Assembly: GCA_963700885.1 (NCBI GenBank)
Contig: CAVOZJ010000030.1
Coordinates: forward strand, 94,735 to 158,734
Source: Anderseniella sp963700885
GTDB lineage: Bacteria > Pseudomonadota > Alphaproteobacteria > Rhizobiales > Aestuariivirgaceae
Direction of reading: 5' to 3'
Length of the DNA stretch: 64,000 nt
The position numbers were made by a program, and so were the translations under genes. Shown here piece after piece: positions 27,576 to 36,631 of this stretch. Under the pieces are notes generated by a model. The model did not search any database. It worked only from the letters and a program-made list of their open reading frames with translations, and was not told the origin of the DNA. Positions within the stretch are counted from its first letter, which is position 1. The number at the start of each line of letters is the position of its first letter.

Positions 27576-28895
27576 ATGTTGTCCAGGGACATCAATGATC
27601 TCATCACCCGGACCGGATCCGGCACTCCTTGTGGAAAGCTGATGCGGCAATACTGGCAACCGGCCGCGCTGGCTGATGAACTGCGGGGTCCTCGCCCTGT
27701 GATACCGGTACGCCTTCTGGGTGAAGATCTGGTGTTGTTTCGCGACAATCAGGGCGAATTGGGCCTGATCGGACGCCATTGCCCGCATCGCGGTGCTGAT
27801 CTGTGTCATGGCAGACGCGAGGACAATGGCTTGCGCTGCCCGTTTCACGGCTGGCATTTTGACCGGTCCGGCCAGTGTGTCGAACAGCCTGGCGAGCCTG
27901 ATGACAGCAGGATGCACGAGCAAATCAGGACTACGTCCTATCCGGTAGTGGAAAACAATGGCATCGTCTTTGCCTTTATGGGTGACGGCCCGCCGCCGCC
28001 GTTTCCCGATCTGGACTGTTTCAATGCCCCTGATAGCCATGTGTTTGCATTCAAGGGACTTTGGGAGTGCAACTGGCTGCAGGCCATGGAAGTGGGCATT
28101 GACCCGGTTCATGCATCCTTCCTGCACCGGTTCCTGCAGGACGAAGACCCGGCTGAAAGTTATGGCAGGCAGTTTCGCGACACAGCCGCAAATACCGAAA
28201 TGCCCATGACCCAGTTGCTGCGGGAGTATCCGCGCCCGGATATCGAAGTGGAGGAAACCGACTACGGGCTGCGCCTTATAGCGCTCAGGCATCTGGATGA
28301 TGGCCGTACCCATGTGCGCGTGACCAACCAGATTTTCCCCGAGGCCATCTGTATTCCGATGTCCAATGAGATGACCATTACCCAGTGGCATGTGCCGGTA
28401 GACGACCGGAATTGTTACTGGTACTCGCTGTTTACCAGCTTTGGCGGGCCGGTGAACAAGCAACTGATGCGCGAGCAGCGGCTCAAGGAACACCGCCTGC
28501 CGGATTACGCTCCCCTGAAAAACAAGCGCAACAACTACGGTTACAATCCGCGCGAACAGGAAGCTGAAACCTATACCGGCATGGGACTCGACATAAATGT
28601 GCACGACCAGTGGGCAGTGGAAAGCCCGGGGCCGGTTTTTGACCGCACCGGGGAACACCTGGCCACATCTGACAAGGCGATTATTGCCTACCGGCGCATG
28701 TTGCGCCGCGCCATAGAGGCAGCCGGTGAGGACGGTCATCTGCCCGGCATTGCCAACGGCAGGTCACTGGACACAAGGGGTCCGGTTGCAGTCGACGCCA
28801 TAGCGCCCGACGCGAACTGGCAGCCCGTGTGGCGCGAACGTGACGCTGAACGGCGCAATGCCTGTTCGTGGTCCAATCCGGCAATGAAGGACTAG
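27576..28895 (+). CDS. Rieske [2Fe-2S] aromatic-ring oxygenase, large subunit
   Basis: Catalytic subunit of a Rieske non-haem iron oxygenase of the phthalate 4,5-dioxygenase/vanillate demethylase type, 439 aa. The Rieske cluster ligands are CPHRGADLCHG and CPFHGW (Cys-x-His, Cys-x2-His). The mononuclear iron site is in EVGIDPVHASFLH. ATG 27576 matches the family start MLSRDINDLITRTG. No reductase or small subunit is seen in the window, so electrons must come from elsewhere. Co-transcribed with the ligase gene three bases downstream. Confidence 0.92.
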   Translation: MLSRDINDLITRTGSGTPCGKLMRQYWQPAALADELRGPRPVIPVRLLGEDLVLFRDNQGELGLIGRHCPHRGADLCHGRREDNGLRCPFHGWHFDRSGQCVEQPGEPDDSRMHEQIRTTSYPVVENNGIVFAFMGDGPPPPFPDLDCFNAPDSHVFAFKGLWECNWLQAMEVGIDPVHASFLHRFLQDEDPAESYGRQFRDTAANTEMPMTQLLREYPRPDIEVEETDYGLRLIALRHLDDGRTHVRVTNQIFPEAICIPMSNEMTITQWHVPVDDRNCYWYSLFTSFGGPVNKQLMREQRLKEHRLPDYAPLKNKRNNYGYNPREQEAETYTGMGLDINVHDQWAVESPGPVFDRTGEHLATSDKAIIAYRRMLRRAIEAAGEDGHLPGIANGRSLDTRGPVAVDAIAPDANWQPVWRERDAERRNACSWSNPAMKD

Positions 28896-28898
28896 TCG

Positions 28899-30350
28899 AT
28901 GAGTGATGTGGGGCGCGAGGGGCTGGCTGCACTTGCCGCCATGGATACCACTGACCGGCGCCGGGCATGTGCCCGTGTGCTTGAACAGATCGAAATTCAC
29001 GGCCTCGATACACTGCGCCTTGTCTTTGCAGACCAGCACGGCGTGCTGCGGGGAAAAACCCTTATGGCAGCCCAGGCAGCAAGCCTGCTGGCCAATGGCA
29101 GTGCCATGACCTCAACACTACTCGCCAAGGATACTTCACACCGCACCGTGTTTCCCGTGTGGGAGGCAGGCGCAGGTCTCGATATGATTGAGATGGAGGG
29201 TGCCGGTGACATGCTGATGCTGCCGGATCCCGGAACCTTTCGCGTCTTGCCCTGGGTGGAAGGGTGTGGCTGGCTGTTGTGTGACCTGTTTTTCGCAAAT
29301 GGTCAGCCAGTGCCGTTCTGCGTCCGCCGCAAGCTGCGCGATGCCGGGTTGGAACTTGCCGGCCGCGACATGGACATCCGCTTTGGCCTGGAAGCCGAGT
29401 TTCATATTCTGAAGGTCGATAACTGGAACAGGCGACCTGAAGATGCCGGTCAACCCGGCGCGGTGCCCGATGTCTCGCTGATGACACACGGTTTCCAGTA
29501 TCTGACCGAAGCCCGCACCGACGAACTGGAACCGGTGACGGAAGTCTTGCGAAAGGCTTGCGTGGCGCTGGATCTGCCGGTGCGTTCGATCGAGTGTGAG
29601 TTTGGTCCCAGCCAGGTGGAGTTTACATTTGCGCCCATGGGCGCAGTGGCGGCCGCCGACGCCATGAGCCTGTTTCGCTCCATGGTAAGACAGGTCTGCC
29701 GGCGGCAGGGCCTGCATGCCACCTTCATGTGCCGGCCGCAGGTTGCAAACCTGTTTGCATCCGGCTGGCACGTGCACCAGTCCCTGGTCTCGAAAACGGG
29801 CGACAATCTCTTTGTGCCTCGCGCTGACGGTGAACTTTTATCGCCTCTGGGGCTTCAGTACACCGCCGGCCTGCTGGTTCACGCAAGCGCCGCAAGTGTG
29901 TTCGCATCACCAACCATCAACGGCTACAAGCGCTACAAATCATACCAGCTGGCGCCTGACAGGGCGACATGGGGCAGGGACAACAAGGGCGTCATGATGC
30001 GTGCCGTTGGTGGACCGGGTGATCCGGCCACGCGGGTTGAAAACCGTGCCGCGGAGTCTGCGGCAAATCCCTATCTTCACCTGGCTGCACAAATCTGGGC
30101 CGGACTGGATGGTATCGACTACGAACGCGACCCGGGACCTGTCACCGACACACCCTACAAGGCAGAAGCCGCAATGCTGCCGACCAATCTTATGGATGCC
30201 GTGGACGCGCTTGCAAGCTCCCGGTTGTTCCGCCAGCGCTTTGGCGGGAAGTTTGTGGATTACCTCGTTCACATCAAGCGGGCCGAGATTGCCCGTTTCC
30301 TCTCGGAGGTGACGGACTGGGAACATCGCGAGTACTTCGATGTTTTTTGA
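28899..30350 (+). CDS. glutamine synthetase family ligase
   Basis: 483 aa, glutamine-synthetase fold. Active-site regions are recognisable: FGLEAEFHIL (metal Glu pair), SIECEFGPSQVEFTF, GWHVHQSL (metal His) and RVENRAAESAANPYLHLAA. It is not a housekeeping GlnA; related enzymes gamma-glutamylate amines (for example GmaS with methylamine, AtdA1/TdnQ with aniline). Its direct coupling to a Rieske oxygenase resembles the aniline-type arrangement, in which an amine is glutamylated before ring oxidation. The true substrate is unknown. Confidence 0.85.
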   Translation: MSDVGREGLAALAAMDTTDRRRACARVLEQIEIHGLDTLRLVFADQHGVLRGKTLMAAQAASLLANGSAMTSTLLAKDTSHRTVFPVWEAGAGLDMIEMEGAGDMLMLPDPGTFRVLPWVEGCGWLLCDLFFANGQPVPFCVRRKLRDAGLELAGRDMDIRFGLEAEFHILKVDNWNRRPEDAGQPGAVPDVSLMTHGFQYLTEARTDELEPVTEVLRKACVALDLPVRSIECEFGPSQVEFTFAPMGAVAAADAMSLFRSMVRQVCRRQGLHATFMCRPQVANLFASGWHVHQSLVSKTGDNLFVPRADGELLSPLGLQYTAGLLVHASAASVFASPTINGYKRYKSYQLAPDRATWGRDNKGVMMRAVGGPGDPATRVENRAAESAANPYLHLAAQIWAGLDGIDYERDPGPVTDTPYKAEAAMLPTNLMDAVDALASSRLFRQRFGGKFVDYLVHIKRAEIARFLSEVTDWEHREYFDVF

Positions 30351-30439
30351 AGCCGGCCAAAGGTCTTGTTGCCCCAATGGTTGACGCAAACCACCTGGAT
30401 CGTTTTGGCTTCCGTCAAAACCTGGCATGATGAAACAGT

Positions 30440-31390
30440 TTATCTCCGGGAACCTGGAATGGGTCTGGAAGCAATCTGGTCCGGGTCCTGGCCCGAAGCA
30501 CGCAGGCGATCAGACAGGTTTTGGGGCAGGGTCTCGTTCAAACCTTCAAACCGCCTGCCGGCCGACCCGGCCTTACCCTGATCCCGTTGCACGCAGGCAA
30601 TGGCCCTGGCCAGTTCACCGCGCAAACCCAGGTCGTTCAATGTGATGGCACATTCTTCCATCTCCGCTGAACGCCGCAAACCATGTGTCAGCGTCCTTTC
30701 CAGGTGATAGCCGGCAATTCCGGGCCAGTCGAGACCGGGATAGGTGGCTGCAAGGGAAGCCAGTATTTCATCGCGGCACCCGGTCGCTTCTGCGGCCAGC
30801 AACGTCTCGACCGTGATGGCTTCCAGTCCCTTTACGAAAAGCGACCGGACCATCTTGATGGCTGCGGCGGCGCCGGGATTGTTGCCGGACACCTGAAAAA
30901 CAAATCCCAGGCGCCTCAACTCTGCACTCAATGGATCAGCCGGTTTGCCTGCCAGAAGAGCCGGCGTGGCGTGCCCCCTGGGATTTACCGGTTCCATGAC
31001 AGCCATGTCTGCATACTTCGCCCCGTTGGCCTCGACCATCGCAGCCGTTTGCTGCTTTCGGCCAGGCGAAACTGAATTGATATCAAACACAACCTGGCCG
31101 TCCTTCAGGAATGGCAGCAGCGGTTCTATTGCGGCAAGGCTCTGGTCGGCAGTGACGGCAGAAAAAATCCAGTCCACCTGCGAAAGGTCTTCTATTTTCT
31201 CTGCGACGGTAACCTGACCCATGGCCATGGCATCACGCATTTCCGCTTCGCCTGCATTGTGAAGCTTGATGTCATACGCGATGAAGCCGAGTGCTGGTTC
31301 GGTTGCCGCAAGCGATTGCCTGAAAGCCCGGGCCGCCTCGCCAAAACCCAGAAAGCCGATCATGAACGAATTGCGAGTTGATGGTGTCAT
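30440..31390 (-). CDS. NAD(P)-dependent 6-phosphogluconate/hydroxyisobutyrate dehydrogenase-like protein (DUF1932)
   Basis: 316 aa. The N-terminal Rossmann motif is GFLGFGEAARAF; VVFDINSVSPGRKQQTA and the DUF1932-type C-terminal helical part (AAIKMVRSLFVKGLEAITVE) follow. Its ATG overlaps the galD stop (TGATG at 31390), so it is the last gene of the aromatic operon. The substrate is unknown; an alcohol or semialdehyde intermediate of ring cleavage is a reasonable guess. Confidence 0.85.
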   Translation of the reverse strand: MTPSTRNSFMIGFLGFGEAARAFRQSLAATEPALGFIAYDIKLHNAGEAEMRDAMAMGQVTVAEKIEDLSQVDWIFSAVTADQSLAAIEPLLPFLKDGQVVFDINSVSPGRKQQTAAMVEANGAKYADMAVMEPVNPRGHATPALLAGKPADPLSAELRRLGFVFQVSGNNPGAAAAIKMVRSLFVKGLEAITVETLLAAEATGCRDEILASLAATYPGLDWPGIAGYHLERTLTHGLRRSAEMEECAITLNDLGLRGELARAIACVQRDQGKAGSAGRRFEGLNETLPQNLSDRLRASGQDPDQIASRPIPGSRR

Positions 31391-32454
31391 CAGCCTTCCA
31401 CTCCTGCAAAAACAACTCCGTCGAACAGTTTACGAGCCGTTCTCACAACCCCTGCGCTGACAACATCGCCATTCTCCACACAGGCAAGAACTGTCATTTG
31501 GCCCGTTGGATGCTCAATGGAGAGCGATTTTTCATCGCCATTCGGCACAACCGCCAGCCCTTTTGCTACACTGGCCGGCAACACGCATGCAGTCGCTACG
31601 CTGACCGCGCCAAGAACGCCAATGGCCCTGTGGCAGGTATGCGGAATGAAGCATCTGGTCGCGATCGCCCCACCTTTCAGCGGTGTCGAAACCAGCACCA
31701 TCTTGGGCACTGTCTTGTCTGTAACATCGCCGAGATTCATCATGGGGCCGGCCGCCAGGCGGAGTGCCTCCAGTCGCTGGCGCAGGTCTCCGTTTTGTTC
31801 CAGCGTCTCCGGACTTTCAGCGCCGGAAACGCCGACGTCAGAGGCGCGAATGACGACGCATGGCATGCCATTGTCGATCAGTGTGCAATCCACTCCTTCG
31901 ATCTGATCAATCATATTTCCCGTTGGCAACAGAGCGCCGCAGCTGGACCCGGCAGTGTCCTCAAAAACAACGGCAATGCCCGCATGGGTGCCCGGTACAC
32001 CGTCAATGCCGGACACGCCGCTGTAGGTGACGTTTCCACCCGGTGTTGCTACGGTGGCGACAGCAATCTGTCCGGTGTTCTCCATGAAAATGCGAACGTC
32101 GGTGGAAGGGTCCTTTGCCGCCACCAGGCCACGCTCTATGGCGAAGGGACCGACACCGGCAAGAATGTTGCCGCAGTTCTGGGCGTCGCTGACGATAGCG
32201 CGGTCCACCATGACCTGGAGAAACAGATAATCGATGTCAGCTTCTGGGTGTGCAGACGGGCGCACGACTGCCACTTTCGATGTGAGAGGATCGGCCCCGC
32301 CCAAACCGTCAATCTGCCTGGGGTCGGGGCTGCCCATGATCGATAACAAGGTGCGGTCGCGAACTTCAGGGTCCGCGGGCAAGTCGCCAGCAAGAAAATA
32401 GCCGCCCTTCGAAGTGCCGCCGCGCATCCACATGGCGCGGATACCGTCAGACAT
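31390..32454 (-). CDS. galD: 4-oxalomesaconate tautomerase (PrpF family)
   Basis: Converts the keto/enol forms of 4-oxalomesaconate in gallate catabolism. 354 aa from ATG 32454, which has AAAGAGG upstream; longer frames to 32514 overlap galC heavily. Family landmarks are MRGGTSKGGYFL, MGSPDPRQIDGLGGADPLTS, QNCGNILAGVGPFAIERGLV and GASCGALLPTGN-type SSCGALLPTGN (active-site Cys). These match Pseudomonas GalD closely as I remember it. Confidence 0.9.
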   Translation of the reverse strand: MSDGIRAMWMRGGTSKGGYFLAGDLPADPEVRDRTLLSIMGSPDPRQIDGLGGADPLTSKVAVVRPSAHPEADIDYLFLQVMVDRAIVSDAQNCGNILAGVGPFAIERGLVAAKDPSTDVRIFMENTGQIAVATVATPGGNVTYSGVSGIDGVPGTHAGIAVVFEDTAGSSCGALLPTGNMIDQIEGVDCTLIDNGMPCVVIRASDVGVSGAESPETLEQNGDLRQRLEALRLAAGPMMNLGDVTDKTVPKMVLVSTPLKGGAIATRCFIPHTCHRAIGVLGAVSVATACVLPASVAKGLAVVPNGDEKSLSIEHPTGQMTVLACVENGDVVSAGVVRTARKLFDGVVFAGVEG

Positions 32455-33118
32455 ATTTGAGGCCTCTTTCCTTAAGCCGCCGGCGCATGTCGTAGATATC
32501 GAGGCCGAGTTCACCCGCAGCCAGACGGCGGCGTTTTTCGGCTTCTGCAGTCATCCGAAGACCGGCCCTTTCGAGGATATCCGGCGCCTCCTGACAAGGC
32601 ACAACGCACACACCGTCATCGTCGGCCACGATCACATCGCCCGGGTTGACGAGCATGCCGGCACAAACGATGGGCACATTGACAGACCCAATGGTTTCCT
32701 TGACCGTGCCCTGGGCGAACACGGCCTTTGACCACACCGGAAAAGCCATTTCGGTCAAGTCCCGCACATCCCGCACGCCGGCGTCAATCGCCAGTCCGCA
32801 GCATCCGCGCGCCTTCGCTGACGTGGCGATCAGGTCGCCGAAGTATCCATCTTCGCACGGCGACGTCGGTGCAACCACCAGCATATCTCCTTCACGCAGT
32901 TGCTCGATTGCCACGTGAAGCATCCAGTTGTCGCCGGGAGGAACGGAAACGGTAACTGCTGAACCGGCAATTCTGGCTCCCGTATAGATGGGTCGCATGT
33001 GCGACGCCATCAGGCCCTTGCGTCCCTGTGCCTCGTGTACGGTGGCGACCCCCGCCTTTGCCAGACCGGCAATGATCTGAGAGTCTGCCCGGTCGATGTT
33101 CTGAAACACAATTGTCAT
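32447..33118 (-). CDS. galC: 4-carboxy-4-hydroxy-2-oxoadipate aldolase / oxaloacetate decarboxylase
   Basis: Cleaves 4-carboxy-4-hydroxy-2-oxoadipate to pyruvate and oxaloacetate; RraA-like class II aldolase, also called LigK. 223 aa. Recognised from ATVHEAQGRKGLMASHMRPI, PPGDNWMLHVAIEQL, CEDGYFGDLIATSAKARG, GLAIDAGVRDV and DDGVCVVP. The ATG at 33118 overlaps the galB stop as TGATG; a GTG one codon earlier is possible. Overlaps galD by eight bases. Confidence 0.92.
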   Translation of the reverse strand: MTIVFQNIDRADSQIIAGLAKAGVATVHEAQGRKGLMASHMRPIYTGARIAGSAVTVSVPPGDNWMLHVAIEQLREGDMLVVAPTSPCEDGYFGDLIATSAKARGCCGLAIDAGVRDVRDLTEMAFPVWSKAVFAQGTVKETIGSVNVPIVCAGMLVNPGDVIVADDDGVCVVPCQEAPDILERAGLRMTAEAEKRRRLAAGELGLDIYDMRRRLKERGLKYV

Positions 33119-33846
33119 CACAATTCATCCACTGTGCGCGGGAAAATCGACTGGAATCCTTCGGCATATCGGCAGTCCCTGCCACTGGCCTGGCCACCGG
33201 AATTGCGGCGGAAGTGATTGCCACGGTTTTGTGCAACGTTGCTGTAATAGTCCCACAGATGCTCCTGGCCCGTCATGCATTCGATAGCCGCACGCTTCTT
33301 GTCCCATACCGGGGTGATATCCAGGAATACGTCCGGCTTCCAGTTCATCTGTTCTGTCTGGTGCGGTTCGAAAAGGTATAGCTGGGGCGCTCCAAGCACT
33401 TTACTGCCTGGCTCATGCCCCCACGCCTGGGCAATCATCCGCGTTTCCAGCGCAACCTGCGATGTATGCATGTGGTCTGTATTGTAGGGGTCATATGTGG
33501 AGTGGCTCATCATGAAAACCGGCTGGATGGCGCGGATCACTTCCACCAGCCGGTACTTTGCTTCGCGATCAAGTTGCAGTGGATAATCACCCAGATCGAA
33601 AAACCGGATTTCGTGAACGTCCAGAGCGGTTGCTGCATTTTCCGCTTCTTTACGGCGTGCTGTTTTCACCTTCTCCAGCGTCATTCCTTTCTGCTTCCAC
33701 AATTTGGCACTTTCGCCTCGCTCGCCATAGCTGAGGCATACAACCGTGACCTGGTATCCAAGCGACTGGTGCAGGGCAATCGCGCCGCCGCAGCGCCAGA
33801 CAAAGTCTGCCGAATGGGCGCTGATCACGAGGGCAGTCTTGCTCAT
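33118..33846 (-). CDS. galB: 4-oxalomesaconate hydratase (PIG-L/LmbE family)
   Basis: Zinc-dependent hydratase of the PIG-L deacetylase fold that adds water to 4-oxalomesaconate. 242 aa. Metal-binding segments are ISAHSADFVWRCGG (AHxxD pattern) and SHSTYDPYNTDHMHT. GERGESAKLWKQKGM, LYLFEPHQTEQMNWKPDVFL and TGQEHLWDYY match Pseudomonas GalB rather than the unrelated LigJ hydratase. The ATG overlaps the stop of the dioxygenase gene by four bases. Confidence 0.9.
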   Translation of the reverse strand: MSKTALVISAHSADFVWRCGGAIALHQSLGYQVTVVCLSYGERGESAKLWKQKGMTLEKVKTARRKEAENAATALDVHEIRFFDLGDYPLQLDREAKYRLVEVIRAIQPVFMMSHSTYDPYNTDHMHTSQVALETRMIAQAWGHEPGSKVLGAPQLYLFEPHQTEQMNWKPDVFLDITPVWDKKRAAIECMTGQEHLWDYYSNVAQNRGNHFRRNSGGQASGRDCRYAEGFQSIFPRTVDEL

Positions 33847-34805
33847 TTCACGTTCACTCCCACAGGCGGGGTGCCATGCTTGTGGAAACTCTCAATTGTC
33901 TTGAGTCCCCACGCCTGGCCCTTCTTCCGTTCACTTTCTGTCCACGTAACGGTCTGCCAGTCTGGCGCCAGCACCAGCCTTGCCCCGGCATTGGCGATCT
34001 CGACACGGTTGCCGGCCGGTTCCCATGCATAAAGGAAGAAGGTTCCCTGGATTGCATGTTTGTGTGGGCCCGTTTCGATAAAGACACCGTTCTCGAGATA
34101 GATGTCGGCAGCCCTGAGAATGTCCTCACGTTGATCCGCTGCATAGGTCAGGTGATGAAACCTGCCGCGTGCGCCGGTGTGATCGACAGTGCAGGCAAGA
34201 TCATAACTCTTGTTGTTGACTGTAAACCAGCACCCGGCCAGTGAGCCATCGTCCAGAACAATCTGCTCAGTAATGCGGCTGCCCAGCGCATCGACCATGA
34301 AATCCCGGAGTGCGGGCAAATCTGCAGCAAGCAGGTTCAGATGATCCAGCCGGCGCACTGCACACCCTCTGCCGTGGAAGCGTTGAGCTACATTCTTGAG
34401 TGCAGGGCGTTCGCCAAGTGGCGCCTCATACCGGTTGGTGTCCCAGTACAGCTCAAACAGGTGTCCGTCAGGCGACCGGAACTGGTAGGCGCGCCCGTGC
34501 CCGCAGTCACCGTCAGACCAGCCGGCGCCGTACCCCAGTTTCTCGATGGCCGCGACCCGGCGCTCCAGGGCCAGGGCAGAAGACGTCCGGTAGCCGATAT
34601 GACCCACACCGGTTGTGTCGGATGCAGTCAGCTTCAGGGTATGAAACTCGTAATCGTCCCAGGCGCGCAGATATGCGGAGCCCTTTTCGCGCGCGGTTTC
34701 CGTCAAACCGTAGATCCGCGTGAAGAAATCCAGGCTTTCGTCAAACCGGTCGGTCAGCAGTTCCACATGGCCAAGGTGGGCAACATCAAAATGGGGTTCG
34801 GTCAT
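33843..34805 (-). CDS. type I (VOC-fold) extradiol ring-cleavage dioxygenase
   Basis: Fe(II)-dependent catechol 2,3-dioxygenase-like enzyme, about 320 aa, two VOC domains (about residues 5-130 and 150-290). The metal ligands appear as His in VRRLDHLNLL (about 155), His in RFHHLTYAAD (about 218) and Glu in GNRVEIANAG (about 269), with the catalytic-site Tyr in FFLYAWEPAGNRVE. It opens the same operon segment as galBCD, so its product probably enters that route. Ring-cleavage enzymes reported for this route are usually LigAB-type, so this is an unusual partner. Start ATG 34805 or GTG 34808. Confidence 0.9.
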   Translation of the reverse strand: MTEPHFDVAHLGHVELLTDRFDESLDFFTRIYGLTETAREKGSAYLRAWDDYEFHTLKLTASDTTGVGHIGYRTSSALALERRVAAIEKLGYGAGWSDGDCGHGRAYQFRSPDGHLFELYWDTNRYEAPLGERPALKNVAQRFHGRGCAVRRLDHLNLLAADLPALRDFMVDALGSRITEQIVLDDGSLAGCWFTVNNKSYDLACTVDHTGARGRFHHLTYAADQREDILRAADIYLENGVFIETGPHKHAIQGTFFLYAWEPAGNRVEIANAGARLVLAPDWQTVTWTESERKKGQAWGLKTIESFHKHGTPPVGVNVK

Positions 34806-34814
34806 CACGGTATC

Positions 34815-36121
34815 TTAATCCAGCATTGTATTTGGAAGAAACAGGGAGATTTGCGGAAATGCAACAAGGATCGCCAGGGTCACCAGCATTGTCAGCCAGA
34901 AGGGTATGACTCCGTAGAAAATGGTGCCGAGCGGCACATCAGGCGCAACTGACTTCACGATAAACACATTAAGGCCTACGGGCGGTGAGATGAGGCCCAT
35001 TTCCAGCGTCAGGACCACCAGTACCCCGAACCAGATCGGATCAACTCCAAGCTGCGTGATGATCGGAAAAAAGATCGGCAGGGTGAGCACCATCATGGCG
35101 AAACCCTCCAGAAAACAGCCAAGCACCAGGTAGGCCAGGAGGATGATCGCAAGCATCATGTAGAAGGACAGGTTGAGCCCTGTTATGAATGCTCCTACGG
35201 TGTCCGGGATGTGACTGAGGGCCAAAAACGGGTTGAGCAGGTGGGCAGCGATCAGGATGAGCATCACTGTTGCAGTTGTGACAACCGAATCCCTGGTAGC
35301 CTGCCAAAGTTCAAACAGACTTAGCGTACGGGAAACCAAGCCAAGCAGGATAACACAGGCCTGCGCCGACGGCTGCCGCTTCAACCGGTGAGAAAAAGCC
35401 ACCATATATGCCACCGATCGTGAGACAAATGATGCCCACTATCGGTGCCGCACCGAGCAACGCCACCAGCTTTTCCCTGTAGCTGGTGCGCGGACCAGGC
35501 GGCCCGAAATCCCGGGCGCATCCAGCACAAGACGGTGATCGTGGTAACGAACAGTGCCAGCAGGAGCAAGCCGGGAAACACCCCGGCCAGAAACAGCCTT
35601 CCGATGGATTGTTCTGTCAGTATGGCATAAATTACAAAACCGGTGGATGGGGGTATGAGAATGCCCAGGGTGCCGCCTGCCGCCACCACGCCGGTGGAAA
35701 GCCGGGTGTCGTAGTCATAGCGGTCCATTTCACCCAGGGCGACCTTGCCCATGGTGAGTGCGGACGCCACCGACGAGCCGGACAACGCTGCAAATCCACC
35801 GCAACCGATGACGGTCGCCGAGGCCAGTCCTCCCTTGATCTGGCCTATAAATGCATAGGCTGCCGTGTAAAGTTGCCGGCTCATTCCAGTGGCGGACGCC
35901 ACATTTCCCATCAGGATGAAGAGCGGGATTACCACCAGTTCCGGCGACGATGCCAGGGTAAAGGTTTCAGATGCCAGAAGGCTGGTTGCTGCGCCTGTAC
36001 CATTCAAACTGACGATGCCGAAGAAACCCACCACAAACATCGACAGCGCAACAGGAACACGTATGATCAGCAACGCAAACAATGCAACCAGACCAATAAT
36101 GCCAATTACTGATGAGCTCAT
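34815..36121 (-). CDS. dctM: TRAP transporter large permease DctM (two apparent frameshifts)
   Basis: Twelve-helix ion-coupled permease of a TRAP importer. As read, the gene is split into a 246-codon 5' part (36121-35381) and a 199-codon frame (35414-34815) in different phases. Dropping one base at 35507-35509 gives RPGFGPPGPRTSYREKLVAL, and dropping one more near 35345-35355 joins SPVEAAAVGAG to ILLGLVSRTLSLFELW, giving about 434 aa, normal for DctM. Landmarks are VIPLFILMGNVASATG, GCGGFAALSGSSVASA and PPSTGFVIYAILTEQSIG. Starts within the dctQ stop (ATGA). Confidence 0.88.
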
Positions 36122-36627
36122 CGCTCGAGTTCCTCGCGCCGGACATCACGGCCTGAAATGCCAAGTTCGACAGCGCGCAACGCCATGCCGATGGAGGTCA
36201 TGATTGCCAGCGAGCACAATGCCCACTGAAACCATGCCTTTGGCAAGTCGAGGAGATTTGTCGCCAGATTGAGCATGATGGAGAGTTTCGCACTCTCGTA
36301 TACAGTCCAGGCGATCGCCAGGAAGACGACCGCCCCGAGAGCAGCGGATAAGGCATCTATCGTTCGATTGAAACTGTCCGGGAAGTAGCGTTCAAAAACA
36401 TCGATGGCGATGTGTCCGCCGGTACGGTCGCAAATCGCCATCCCGCTGAACACAACGAACACCATTGTCATGGTGACCAGGTCCTGCGACCCGTACAGGG
36501 GCTTGCCAGCTGCACGCCCGATAACATCTGTCAGGATTATGACAAGTTCGGCAATCAACCCGACTGAGCCAATGATCGCGGACAGATTGATCAACCTGTC
36601 CGCGACACGCCTCGTGGTGTGCAGCAC
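36118..36627 (-). CDS. dctQ: TRAP transporter small permease DctQ
   Basis: 169 aa, four hydrophobic helices. The DctQ pattern is ELVIILTDVIGRAAGKPLYGSQDLV and CDRTGGHIAIDVFERYFP, typical of the small TRAP membrane subunit. The start is GTG at 36627, five bases after the dctP stop; the end overlaps the dctM ATG. Confidence 0.9.
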   Translation of the reverse strand: MLHTTRRVADRLINLSAIIGSVGLIAELVIILTDVIGRAAGKPLYGSQDLVTMTMVFVVFSGMAICDRTGGHIAIDVFERYFPDSFNRTIDALSAALGAVVFLAIAWTVYESAKLSIMLNLATNLLDLPKAWFQWALCSLAIMTSIGMALRAVELGISGRDVRREELER

Positions 36628-36631
36628 GTGC

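Noticed and set aside
27549..28739. Long antisense frame (396 codons) opposite the Rieske oxygenase gene
   Set aside because: It is the complement of a well-supported gene with recognisable active-site motifs; the long frame is a by-product of GC-rich codon use.
24331..30350. Complete aniline-type degradation cluster
   Set aside because: The GS-like ligase and Rieske large subunit are present, but the small subunit, reductase and amidotransferase-like hydrolase are missing from the window, so the pathway cannot be claimed.
31378..32346. Long rightward frame (322 codons) opposite galD
   Set aside because: Antisense to a clear PrpF-family gene; its translation shows no family features.
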